Origin: JBFELU01 sp041551965
GTDB lineage: Bacteria; Actinomycetota; Acidimicrobiia; Spongiisociales; UBA11373
DNA: 64,000 nt
Assembly: GCA_041551965.1 (NCBI GenBank)
Contig: JBFELU010000003.1
Span: forward strand, 1 to 64,000
Direction: 5' to 3'
The position numbers and the translations under genes are program-made. Positions 1-7,935 of the stretch are shown here, piece after piece. The stretch's first letter is position 1, and the number at the start of each line of letters is the position of its first letter. Below the pieces are notes generated by a model. That model saw only the letters and a list, made by a program, of their open reading frames with translations, had not been told where the DNA came from and ran no database searches.

Positions 1-800
1 CCGGTCGTGGCGTTGCGCGACATCGCCACGCCGGTCGCAGACTCGTTGCCGGTGTTCCCGAACACCATCGTTTGGATGTTCACCGCAGTGCCCAGATCGT
101 GGGGGATTCCGGCGGCGTTGCGGTAATCCACCGCCCGCTTCCCGTTCCAGGAGCGGAACACCGCCTCCACGGCAGCCTCGAGCTGCTCCATCGGGTCGGT
201 GGGGAAGTCGGTGGCGATGGCGCGGAACTCACCCACGATCTCCCGGAGGGCATCCACGCTCAGCTCGGAATCGGTGGCCACCCCTTCGACGGCCCGGTGC
301 CTCGCCAGCACTTCCTCGAACTCCTCATCCGCGATCCCGAGCACGACGGCGCCGAACATCTGAACCAACCGGCGATAGGAGTCGTAGACGAAGTGGGGAT
401 CCGAGGTGAGCGTCACCATGCCGGCGGCGACGTCATCGTTGAGACCGATGTTGAGGACGGTGTCCATCATCCCCGGCATCGAGAACTTCGCTCCGGAGCG
501 ACACGACACCAGCAGGGGATCGACGGCATCACCGAAGCGCTTCCCGGTCTGCGTCTCGACCCGGGCCAGGGCGGCCGTGATCTCGTCCCAGGCCCCTTCG
601 GGGAAGGTCCGGCCGGCTTCGAGGTACGCCAGGCAGGCCTCGGTGGTCACGGTGAAGCCGGGGGGGACCGGAACCCCGATCCGGGTCATCTCACCCAGGT
701 TGGCGCCCTTGCCGCCGAGGAGACCCCGGACGTCCTCCCACTCGCCGCCGACGCGTTCCTCGGCGTCGGAGACCTGATCGAAACCGTAGACCCACTGCAT
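1..800 (-). CDS. ppdK: Pyruvate, phosphate dikinase, N-terminal part (runs off window)
   Basis: The first 266 residues of a roughly 880-residue enzyme are present; the rest lies beyond base 1. PPDK interconverts pyruvate, ATP and Pi with PEP, AMP and PPi in the cytosol. The N-terminal nucleotide-binding domain is recognisable from GGKGANLGEMTRIGVPVPPG near residue 25 and from SCRSGAKFSMPGMMDTVLN, which is typical of PPDK rather than PEP synthase. The ATG at 800 is preceded by AGAGAGG at good spacing, and no better start lies upstream. A DosR-box-like site sits about 75 bases upstream, so the gene may belong to the neighbouring hypoxia-type regulon; that link is inference. Confidence 0.93.
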   Translation of the reverse strand, partial: MQWVYGFDQVSDAEERVGGEWEDVRGLLGGKGANLGEMTRIGVPVPPGFTVTTEACLAYLEAGRTFPEGAWDEITAALARVETQTGKRFGDAVDPLLVSCRSGAKFSMPGMMDTVLNIGLNDDVAAGMVTLTSDPHFVYDSYRRLVQMFGAVVLGIADEEFEEVLARHRAVEGVATDSELSVDALREIVGEFRAIATDFPTDPMEQLEAAVEAVFRSWNGKRAVDYRNAAGIPHDLGTAVNIQTMVFGNTGNESATGVAMSRNATT

Positions 801-874
801 GATGCCTCTCTGACGTGAGGCCACATCGTAGAGGCGGCTCGGTTCGACTCGGCCGGGGAGGGTCCCATCCCCGG

Positions 875-888
875 GGGCCGATGGTCCC
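875..888 (-). promoter_or_regulatory. DosR-box-like site upstream of ppdK
   Basis: Read on the minus strand the site is GGGACCATCGGCCC, that is GGGAC, four bases, then GGCCC. This fits the partly palindromic dormancy box bound by mycobacterial DosR (GGGAC-N4-GTCCC with GGCCC variants). It lies 75 bases before the ppdK start. A second copy lies at 2057-2070, next to the DosR-like regulator gene. Function is inferred. Confidence 0.5.
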
Positions 889-917
889 CGGCGAGGAGGG
901 GCCTCCGGAAGCGGGCT

Positions 918-2039
918 TCAGTCTTCGCCGAGCGTGAATGTGGCCCGGACGACAGTGCCCTGATCGTGGGCGCTCTCCACGCGGAAGGACCCCCCCACCT
1001 CGGCAACCCGGGCCGCCATGTTGGCCAGACCCATCCCCGAACCGGGCTTGGCGGGATCAAAGCCCTTGCCGTCGTCGGAGACCGAGACGACCGCCTGGTT
1101 GGCACCGCAGCCGACCCGGACCTCGATCTTGCTCGCCTCTGCGTGGCGGAGTGCATTCGAGAGGGCTTCCTTGACGGTCTGGATCAGCTCGTCGCCGATC
1201 TCGCGCGAGACCAGATCCGGCGGGCAGGAGACCTCGAGGGACACCTTCGCCGGATATGGGGCGGCCAGGTTCCCCACCAACTCGGCCAGCTCACGCTGCA
1301 GGTTGGGCCGCGCCCAGACGGGCGGCCGGAGGTCGAAGATGTATCGGCGCAACGAGCCGATCGTTTCGTCGAGCTGGTCGATCGCCTCGTCGAGGCGATC
1401 CCGGACCGCCTCCGGTTGCCGGTCGATGAGCCGGACGGAGGCCTGGAGTCCGAGCCCTACGGCGAAGAGGTCCTGGATGATCGAGTCGTGGAGGTCGCGG
1501 GCGATCCGCTCCCGATCCTCCAGCAGAGCCGCCCGGCGCAGCCGGTCCTGGAGGCGGAGGGTCGAGATCGCCGATCCGGCCGTCACGGCGAGGAACTCCA
1601 CGAGGATCTCGTCCTCTTCGGTGAAGCCGCCCTCCTTGTCGGTGAGGTAGAGGTTGCCGAAGACCCGTTCCCCGACCCGGACCGGGACCCCGAGGAAGGA
1701 CTTCATCTCGGGGTGGGCCCCGGGGAATCCGCTGAATTCCACGTGCTGGGTGATGTCGGCGATGCGGACCGTGGACTCGGTGATCACCCCGAGCACCCCG
1801 ATGCCCTTCGGCGGACCGCCGATCCCGGCCGCGTCGGCTTCTCCCATACCCGAGTGGATGAAATCGACGAGGCCTCCGTGCTCGCCCAACACGCCCAGGG
1901 CGGCGAAGTGGGCTCCGGTGATGTCGCGGGCGAGCTCGACGGTCGATCGAAGGACCCCCGCCAATTCGACCTGGCCGACGACGCTGGCGGCCCCCTCGAC
2001 CAACCCGGCTATGCGATCCGGGGTGAATCCGCTGGTCAC
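918..2039 (-). CDS. devS: DosS/DevS-like heme-GAF sensor histidine kinase
   Basis: A 373-residue soluble kinase with one GAF domain (about 20-165), a HisKA_3 dimerisation domain with the phospho-acceptor His184 in RIARDLHDSIIQDL, and an HATPase domain (N box SNALRHA; G boxes DDGKGFD and GSGMGLANM). In the GAF domain, His99 and His109 (in AHPEM) sit ten residues apart, like the His139/His149 pair of mycobacterial DosS, where His149 binds heme; this correspondence is from memory of the family. DosS has two GAF domains, so this is a shorter single-GAF form. The start is GTG. It is divergent from the regulator gene, with a DosR-like box between them. Likely senses O2, NO, CO or redox state. Confidence 0.88.
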   Translation of the reverse strand: MTSGFTPDRIAGLVEGAASVVGQVELAGVLRSTVELARDITGAHFAALGVLGEHGGLVDFIHSGMGEADAAGIGGPPKGIGVLGVITESTVRIADITQHVEFSGFPGAHPEMKSFLGVPVRVGERVFGNLYLTDKEGGFTEEDEILVEFLAVTAGSAISTLRLQDRLRRAALLEDRERIARDLHDSIIQDLFAVGLGLQASVRLIDRQPEAVRDRLDEAIDQLDETIGSLRRYIFDLRPPVWARPNLQRELAELVGNLAAPYPAKVSLEVSCPPDLVSREIGDELIQTVKEALSNALRHAEASKIEVRVGCGANQAVVSVSDDGKGFDPAKPGSGMGLANMAARVAEVGGSFRVESAHDQGTVVRATFTLGED

Positions 2040-2056
2040 GGGGGGCCATCCTACTT

Positions 2057-2070
2057 GGGACTTTTGGCCG
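2057..2070 (+). promoter_or_regulatory. DosR-box-like site between kinase and regulator
   Basis: GGGACTTTTGGCCG: GGGAC, four bases, then GGCCG, one base short of the GGGAC-N4-GGCCC form seen at 875-888. It lies in the 88-base divergent region between the kinase and regulator genes, about 58 bases before the regulator start. This suggests autoregulation by the DosR-like protein. It matches a motif by eye only. Confidence 0.5.
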
Positions 2071-2127
2071 TTCCGCCGGGGTCATCGGCCTCGGAGCGAA
2101 ACGACGCCTTCCCGGTATGGTGGCGGC

Positions 2128-2805
2128 ATGACGGAAGCGCTCAAGATCGAGTTGGTGGACGATCATGAGGTCGTGCGCCAGGGCCTCAAGGCCTTGCTGG
2201 ACGCCGAGGAGGGGATCAACGTCGTCGGTGAGGCCGGGACGGTGGCCGAGGCGATCAGACGGGTCGGCTACGACAGTCCGGACGTGGTCGTTCTCGACGT
2301 GCGCCTCCCCGACGGGAGCGGTATCGAGGCTTGCCGGGAGATCCGGGCTCGGTGGCCCAACGTCAAGGTGTTGATGCTCACGTCGTTTGCCGACGACGAG
2401 GCGCTGTTCTCCTCGATCATGGCGGGTGCCTCCGGGTACGTGCTCAAGCAGATCAAGGGTTCCGATCTCATCGAGAGCGTGCGCAAAGTGGGCCGCGGTG
2501 AGTCGCTGCTCGACCCCGAGATGACCGAGCGGGTCTTTCGCAGGATCCGCGGTGAGGAGCCGGACGACCCGCTGCTGGCGCGCCTCTCCAATCAGGAACG
2601 CAAGATCCTCGATCTGATCGCCGAGGGACTCACGAATCGCGAGATCGCCGAACGGATGTTCCTGGCCGAGAAGACGGTGAAGAACTACGTCTCCAACGTT
2701 CTCGCCAAGCTCGACATGAGCCGCCGCAGCGAGGCCGCCGCCTATGCGGCCCGGCTCGAGGCGCAGCGTCGGCACCGCTATCCCCCGGAGACCTGGCCGT
2801 CGTGA
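2128..2805 (+). CDS. devR: DosR/DevR-like NarL-family response regulator
   Basis: A 225-residue regulator. The receiver domain has acidic Asp11/Asp12, phospho-acceptor Asp57 (VVVLDVRLPDGSG), a Thr in MLTSF and the conserved Lys in YVLKQIKG. The C-terminal LuxR-type helix-turn-helix contains MFLAEKTVKNYVSNVLAKL, almost the same as the recognition helix of mycobacterial DosR, including the Lys-Lys-Asn positions that touch the dormancy box. The ATG at 2128 gives the normal family length. It is followed by GTGA coupling to a universal stress protein. Together with the divergent sensor and the boxes, this marks a DosRS-type two-component system. Confidence 0.92.
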   Translation: MTEALKIELVDDHEVVRQGLKALLDAEEGINVVGEAGTVAEAIRRVGYDSPDVVVLDVRLPDGSGIEACREIRARWPNVKVLMLTSFADDEALFSSIMAGASGYVLKQIKGSDLIESVRKVGRGESLLDPEMTERVFRRIRGEEPDDPLLARLSNQERKILDLIAEGLTNREIAERMFLAEKTVKNYVSNVLAKLDMSRRSEAAAYAARLEAQRRHRYPPETWPS

Positions 2806-3227
2806 TCATCGTCGTCGGCGTCGACGACACCGATCAGAGCTTGATCGCCGCCCGCAAGGCTCTCCGATTGGCCTCCATGCTCGATGCCGAGGTTCATGCC
2901 GTCTTCGTCGCCCACGTGCCGGCGGCCATGCTGGCGGTACTCGCCGGAGTGCCGACGGCGGCCGGGGACTTCACCGATGCACAGCGGGGGACGGTGTGGG
3001 ACAAGGTCGGCCCGCTCCTCGACGAGGCCTCCGTCACCGTGCACCGCATCGACCTGGAGGGATACCCGGCCGACGCCCTGGTTGAATATGCACAGGACGC
3101 CGGCGCGGGTCTCATCGTGGTCGGGAGCCGCGGCCGTGGCGATCTGGCATCGCTGGTGCTGGGCAGCACCAGCCACCGGGTCGTCAACCAAGCTCCGTGC
3201 GACGTCCTCATCGCCAAAGGGGATTAG
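2802..3227 (+). CDS. Universal stress protein (UspA family)
   Basis: A 141-residue single Usp domain. The ATP-binding signature G-2x-G-9x-G-S is visible as GSRGRGDLASLVLGST near the C-terminus, so this is probably an ATP-binding type. GTG start inside the regulator stop (GTGA overlap) indicates translational coupling with the DosR-like gene. In mycobacteria several Usp genes belong to the DosR regulon, which fits the position here. The precise role is unknown. Confidence 0.9.
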   Translation: MIIVVGVDDTDQSLIAARKALRLASMLDAEVHAVFVAHVPAAMLAVLAGVPTAAGDFTDAQRGTVWDKVGPLLDEASVTVHRIDLEGYPADALVEYAQDAGAGLIVVGSRGRGDLASLVLGSTSHRVVNQAPCDVLIAKGD

Positions 3228-3249
3228 CCGACGGGACGAGGAGAGGGCC

Positions 3250-3915
3250 ATGAAGGTGCGGGACATCATGACCACCGACCCGATAAGCGTGCGGCCGGAC
3301 ACGCTGCTGAAGGACGCGGCCCGGCTCATGGTTCGCCACAAGATCAGCGGGCTCCCGGTCGTCGACGTCGAGGGCCGCATCGTCGGCATCGTCACTGAGG
3401 GGGACTTCCTGCGGCAGGAGGCGACCCGCGATCGTCCCTACCGGATGAGCCTGCTCGACGCCCTCTTCGGCGAAGGAGAGCCGGAAGGGCCCTCCGCCGA
3501 GGCCGTCGGCGAAGTGATGACCGAGAAGGTCACGACGATCACACCCGAGGCGACACTGGGAGAGGCGGCCCGGATCATGTCGAGCCGCAACTTCAAGAGG
3601 CTGCCGGTGGTCGACTCGGAGGGTGCCTTGGAGGGGATCATCAGCCGTGCCGACGTCGTCAACGCGTTCACCAAACCCGACGACGTGATCGAAGACGAGA
3701 TCCGGGAAGACGTCATCAGGCGGTTGCTCTTTCTCGATCCCGATGGCGTCGAGGTCACCGTGGCCGACGGCGTCGTCCACCTGGCCGGGGAGCTCGAGAA
3801 CCGCACCGAGGTGCATCTACTCGAAGAGCTCACTCGGCGGATCTCGGGCGTGGTGCGGGTCGACAGCGACATGACCTACCAGGTGGACGATCGCAAGCTC
3901 AACAGCGCCGGCTGA
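3250..3915 (+). CDS. CBS-pair and BON domain protein
   Basis: A 221-residue protein. Two CBS repeats fill about residues 1-135 (KVRDIMTTDPISV and VGEVMTEKVTTI openings, each ending in a GIVTEGD or GIISRAD segment). A BON domain follows (about 145-215; VEVTVADGVVHLAGELEN). CBS pairs bind adenosyl nucleotides and act as energy sensors. BON domains bind membranes or other partners. The start is ATG with a GAGGAGAGGG ribosome site. It resembles the DosR-regulated Hrp1 class in its CBS part and lies 22 bases behind the Usp gene, so the two are probably co-transcribed. Confidence 0.87.
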   Translation: MKVRDIMTTDPISVRPDTLLKDAARLMVRHKISGLPVVDVEGRIVGIVTEGDFLRQEATRDRPYRMSLLDALFGEGEPEGPSAEAVGEVMTEKVTTITPEATLGEAARIMSSRNFKRLPVVDSEGALEGIISRADVVNAFTKPDDVIEDEIREDVIRRLLFLDPDGVEVTVADGVVHLAGELENRTEVHLLEELTRRISGVVRVDSDMTYQVDDRKLNSAG

Positions 3916-3916
3916 C

Positions 3917-4750
3917 GTGTCCTCGATCGTCAGCCACGACGGCCTGGAGATCGCTGCGTTGCGACGGGCCGGTCGGCTTCCCGGTCCGCCGCTTCTCGTG
4001 GTGCATGCCACCGGGTTCTGCAAGGAGACCTGGCTCCCGATGTTCGACCGAGCCTTGTCGGGGCATCGGTTCCTCGCCATCGATCAAAGGGGCCACGGCG
4101 ACTCGGAGGCTCCGGACCCACCCTTCGACTGGTGGGATCTGGGGCGGGATGTGCTGACGGTTCTCGACGCGGTCGGCTGGGACGGTCCGGTCGGGTTGGG
4201 TCACTCCTCGGGGGCGGCGGCGTTGGCGATGGCCGAGATCCTGGAGCCGGGCACGTTTCGATACTTGGTGCTCGTCGAGCCGATCATCTTCCCGGGTCCA
4301 TTCGTTCGGATCGACGACAACCCGATGGCGGAGACGGCCCGTCGCCGGCGGAAGGCATTCGGGTCGGCCTCGGAGGCCTTCACCTCGTACGCCGGCCGCG
4401 GTCCGTTCGCCGGGTGGGACGACGAGGCGCTCGAGACCTACGTCGAGCACGGGTTCCGCTCAGAGGGAGGCTCGTGGGTCTTGAAGTGTGATCCCGATAT
4501 CGAAGCCGAGTTCTACCGATCGGCCACGATCCACGGTGCCTGGGATCGTCTGGACGAGGTCGGATGCCCGGTTCTGCTCGTGGCCGGAGAGGCATCGGAG
4601 AGCCATCCCGCAGCCTTCGTCGAGCGACAGGCGGACCGCTTCTCCGACGTCGAAGTCAGGATCGTCCCCGGTGCTTCCCACTTCGTGCCCATGGAGCAGC
4701 CCGAGGCCCTCGGAGCCTTGGTCGCCGAAGTGATGGAAGCGAGCGGGTAA
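3917..4750 (+). CDS. Alpha/beta hydrolase, possible MenH candidate
   Basis: A 277-residue alpha/beta-hydrolase fold protein. It shows the oxyanion strand LLVVHATGF, a nucleophile elbow GHSSG, and the catalytic His in GASHFVPME. The GTG start follows the CBS-BON stop by one base. Substrate unknown. It ends 31 bases before menF, in a region holding five menaquinone genes but no assigned menH, so a SHCHC-synthase (MenH) role is possible. The nucleophile motif does not match the usual MenH motif closely, so I keep this open. Confidence 0.75.
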   Translation: MSSIVSHDGLEIAALRRAGRLPGPPLLVVHATGFCKETWLPMFDRALSGHRFLAIDQRGHGDSEAPDPPFDWWDLGRDVLTVLDAVGWDGPVGLGHSSGAAALAMAEILEPGTFRYLVLVEPIIFPGPFVRIDDNPMAETARRRRKAFGSASEAFTSYAGRGPFAGWDDEALETYVEHGFRSEGGSWVLKCDPDIEAEFYRSATIHGAWDRLDEVGCPVLLVAGEASESHPAAFVERQADRFSDVEVRIVPGASHFVPMEQPEALGALVAEVMEASG

Positions 4751-4781
4751 CCGCCCGTCGGATTGGATCCGGGTCCCCGGT

Positions 4782-6098
4782 ATGCTCGCGCAGGTGCTGA
4801 TTCCCCGACCCGCACTCAACGAGATCGCCGACGCCCTGCGCACCGGTGCGCCGATCGCCTCGGCTCCCGTCGACACGGATCCCCTCGATCTCATCCGTGC
4901 CGGCGCCGCCGCCTTCGGGACCGCGATCTTCTTCGCCTCGCCCGAGGGGAAGTCGGTCGGGGGGCTCGGGATCGCCACCCAGGTCACTGCAGCGGGCGGG
5001 AGCCGGTTCGAGCGGCTCATCGACGGGGCCGGCTCGCTGCCCCCGGAGGCTACGGCCCTGACCGTCTTCTCGTTCGATCCGGACGGACCCATAGGGGAGG
5101 ACTGGGAGGGCTTCCCCTCGGCGCTGCTCGTGGTACCTCAGATCACGGTCGTGCGAGAGGCGGGGCGCTCCCGGCTCACGATCGCGGTTCCGCCGGGAGC
5201 AGACCCGACGTCCGTCCTCGCCGCGGCCGCCTCGCTGCGGGTCCCGGGATCCGCGGAGGCGCCCCGGGGATCGGTCCACACCATCGAGTCGGTCCCGGCC
5301 GTCGAGGATTGGCGCAATTCGGTCGCCGACGCTCTCGGCGTGATCGAGGGCGGTGATCTGCAGAAGGTCGTGCTGGCCCGGACGGTTCGTATCGGCGTGG
5401 GTGCCCCGGTGGGGGTGTTCGAGGTGGCCTCGCTGTTACGCGATCGCTTCCCGGGTTGCCGGGTGTTCGGCTGGCAGCTGGGCGATGCCGCCGTCGTCGG
5501 CGCCAGCCCTGAACTCCTCATCGCCAAGGACGGCAATCGTTTCCACACCCTCGGACTGGCCGGGTCGGCTCCGCGGAGCCCGGTTCCGGAGGAGGACCGG
5601 AGGCTGGGGGAGGGCCTGCTTGCCAGCGCCAAGAATCGCGACGAGCACCGCATCGTGGTCGATGAGATCGTGCGACGCCTCGAGTCCTTTGCCGAGATGA
5701 TCGACATGCCGGCGAACCCCGTCGTCGAGCGTTTCGGGAACGTCCAGCATCTCGCGACGCCGATCGCCGGTCGCATCCCGGCTGCGGTGTCGGCCCTCGA
5801 TCTTGCCGGTGCGTTGCATCCCACGCCCGCCGTCGGCGGCCACCCCACTCCGGACGCTCTCGGCTTGATGAGCAAGCTCGAGATGATCGATCGGGGCTGG
5901 TACGCCGGGGGGATCGGCTGGGTCGACGCCGCCGGCAACGGGGAGCTGGCGGTGACGCTGCGCTGCGCCCTCGTGCGGGGCGACACCGCCGTGCTGTTCG
6001 CCGGGAACGGCATCGTGGCCGGCTCCGATCCCGACGCCGAGGTCGCCGAGACTCGACTGAAGTTGAGCCCACTCCTCGATTTGCTGACCGAGGCCTAG
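4782..6098 (+). CDS. menF: Isochorismate synthase MenF
   Basis: A 438-residue chorismate-binding enzyme that converts chorismate to isochorismate, the first step towards menaquinone. The C-terminal catalytic part shows the Lys of GGDLQKVVLAR, a GNVQHLATPIAGRI segment, LHPTPAVGGHPT and the MIDRGWYAGGIGWVD ending. These features separate isochorismate/salicylate synthases from anthranilate synthase. Clustering with menD, menA, menB and menE supports MenF rather than a siderophore enzyme. Its TAG stop shares the CTAG at 6095-6098 with the convergent menD stop. Confidence 0.93.
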   Translation: MLAQVLIPRPALNEIADALRTGAPIASAPVDTDPLDLIRAGAAAFGTAIFFASPEGKSVGGLGIATQVTAAGGSRFERLIDGAGSLPPEATALTVFSFDPDGPIGEDWEGFPSALLVVPQITVVREAGRSRLTIAVPPGADPTSVLAAAASLRVPGSAEAPRGSVHTIESVPAVEDWRNSVADALGVIEGGDLQKVVLARTVRIGVGAPVGVFEVASLLRDRFPGCRVFGWQLGDAAVVGASPELLIAKDGNRFHTLGLAGSAPRSPVPEEDRRLGEGLLASAKNRDEHRIVVDEIVRRLESFAEMIDMPANPVVERFGNVQHLATPIAGRIPAAVSALDLAGALHPTPAVGGHPTPDALGLMSKLEMIDRGWYAGGIGWVDAAGNGELAVTLRCALVRGDTAVLFAGNGIVAGSDPDAEVAETRLKLSPLLDLLTEA

Positions 6099-7780
6099 GC
6101 CCCGGCCCGCTCGAGGGCCGCCGCGACGGCGGCCCGCAATTCGGTGTGAACGCCCACGTTGGCGCGGCGGTCGGTGCGGATCTCGATCAGCCGGGGTCCG
6201 TCGGGTGGATCTGCCACGGCGGCTTGCAGATCACCGGGGTCACCGACGGGCTCGGCCGGGACCCCGAACGCACCCGCGGCGGCCACGAAGTCCAGTCCAT
6301 GCGGTGTTCCCCAGTGCTTCTCGAAGATCTCATCGGCAAAGCCCGCTTGAGGCAGGAAGTGGAAGATCCCTCCGCCGTCGTTGTTGACCACGACGATCAG
6401 CACCGGTATCCGCAGCCGGGCTGCGGTCGCCAGCGCGGTGAGGTCGTGGAGCGCCGAGAGGTCACCGGCTAGGAGGAAGGTGGGACCGAGGTCGGCTGCG
6501 GCGATGCCCAGGCCCGATGAGAGGAATCCATCGACGCCGTTGGCGCCCCGGTTCGAGGTGATCCACACCGACCGCTCCATCGAGGGGAACATCAAGTCCA
6601 CGTCGCGGATCGGCATCGAGGACGCGGTGTGGAGGATCGAGCCGCCGGGGATCGCCTCGGCGATCATGCGAACCGCGCCGGGCTCGTTCGGGAACGGCTG
6701 TGTCCGGGCGGCGTCGGAGAGTGCCCGTGCGGCCACGGCGTCGGCTGCGGTCCAACGGTCGGCCCACCGGCGCGGGGCCGGTGCGCCGGCGATCCCGGAG
6801 AACAAGGCGCAGGGCTCGGCGCGAATGGTCGTGATCGATCCGGTGGGGTCACGCCAGCCGGTGGGGTCGATCGCAATCTGGGTCACGGCAGGGTTGGCTT
6901 CCAGCCACGTCCAAATGGGCTTCGAGGTCGGCAGGGCCCCCACCCGCAGCACGACCTCGGGCGGGGCGCGGTCCCAGAAGCCCGCAGTGGAGAGCACGTC
7001 CCCGGTGGTCACCACCCGGGAGCGGTCGTGGGGGCCGGCCCGGAGCCGGGAGAGAGGATCGGCGATGATCGGGATCCCCGTCTCGGCGGCCCAGGCCCCG
7101 AGGACCCGAGGGAGGTCGGGGTCGTCCTGGGGTCCGCACACCACCAGGGTGCGACGGCCGTCGATCGCCTTCATCAGGTCCCCGGCCGCGCCGGCGGGCA
7201 GACGCGGGAGTTCGGGTACCGGAAGCGGGTCCGGTGCCGGATGGCGTGCTTCCGAGGGCCCTCCGACGGGAACGAGAGGCTCTCGAAAACGCGCGTTGAG
7301 GTGGACCGGTCCCGGAGGGTGCGAAAGCGCCGCCGTCACCAGCTCCCGGGCCAGGTCGACGGGGTCTCCCGGATGGGTCTCCACCTCGACGTCGGCGGCC
7401 CACTTGGGGTTCGGACCGAAGAAGTCGCGTTGGTCGATGGTCTGCGGGGCACCCGTGTCCAAGAGATCGGTGGGGCGATCGGCGGTGAGCGCGATGAGGG
7501 GAACTCGACCGTAGCGGGCCTCGATCAGGGCGGGATACAACTCGGCGACCGCGGTTCCGGACGTGCAGGAGACGACGACCGGTGTCCGAGTGGCCTTGGC
7601 CAGGCCGAGGGCGAAGAAGGCGGCCGAGCGCTCGTCGTGATGGGACCAGACCCGCAGATGCTCGGCGACGGCGAGGGTCAGCGGCGTGTTTCGTGACCCG
7701 GGAGCGACCGCAGCGTGTCGGACACCCAGTCGTGCCAGGGCGGCAACCAGCGAGGTGGCGAAGGCAGGGTTGGGGTCGAT
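6095..7780 (-). CDS. menD: SEPHCHC synthase MenD, non-standard start
   Basis: A thiamine-diphosphate enzyme joining isochorismate and 2-oxoglutarate in menaquinone synthesis; about 561 residues, a normal MenD length. Motifs include AAVAPGSRNTPLTLA near the N-terminus, CTSGTAVAELYPALIEA, LTADRPTDLLDTGAPQTIDQ and the C-terminal NNDGGGIFHFLP. The frame opens after a stop at 7850-7852 but holds no ATG or GTG, and its first TTG (7540) lies inside the conserved thiamine-binding domain. The best-placed start is ATC at 7780, giving an N-terminus DPNPAFATSLVAALARLGV. A rare AUC start or a sequence error must be considered. A strong inverted repeat lies just upstream (7803-7829). Order on this strand: menB, menA, menD. 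Confidence 0.88.
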   Translation of the reverse strand: MDPNPAFATSLVAALARLGVRHAAVAPGSRNTPLTLAVAEHLRVWSHHDERSAAFFALGLAKATRTPVVVSCTSGTAVAELYPALIEARYGRVPLIALTADRPTDLLDTGAPQTIDQRDFFGPNPKWAADVEVETHPGDPVDLARELVTAALSHPPGPVHLNARFREPLVPVGGPSEARHPAPDPLPVPELPRLPAGAAGDLMKAIDGRRTLVVCGPQDDPDLPRVLGAWAAETGIPIIADPLSRLRAGPHDRSRVVTTGDVLSTAGFWDRAPPEVVLRVGALPTSKPIWTWLEANPAVTQIAIDPTGWRDPTGSITTIRAEPCALFSGIAGAPAPRRWADRWTAADAVAARALSDAARTQPFPNEPGAVRMIAEAIPGGSILHTASSMPIRDVDLMFPSMERSVWITSNRGANGVDGFLSSGLGIAAADLGPTFLLAGDLSALHDLTALATAARLRIPVLIVVVNNDGGGIFHFLPQAGFADEIFEKHWGTPHGLDFVAAAGAFGVPAEPVGDPGDLQAAVADPPDGPRLIEIRTDRRANVGVHTELRAAVAAALERAGA

Positions 7781-7802
7781 GGCGGAACGATACCCCGAAG
7801 AA

Positions 7803-7829
7803 TCGAGCCGGCCCCCGGGGCCGGCTCGA
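7803..7829 (-). terminator. Perfect 13-bp inverted repeat before menD (attenuator/terminator-like)
   Basis: TCGAGCCGGCCCC and its exact reverse complement flank a single central base. On the minus strand the hairpin is followed by ATTCTTC, so it resembles an intrinsic terminator or attenuator in the menA-menD gap. It ends about 23 bases before the proposed menD start. Function is inferred from structure only. Confidence 0.55.
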
Positions 7830-7935
7830 GATCGATTGGTGACCGGTGATCAGCCGACCATCGCAGAGGAGCCACGCCAATGATGATGCGCGACTCCTTC
7901 ACCGTTTCATCGTCATCCGGAGGGTGATCCTTGAG

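Noticed and set aside
7678..7902. Small frame overlapping the menD start region
   Set aside because: Although it could begin with GTG, it overlaps the conserved MenD N-terminal domain in another frame and has no recognisable feature.
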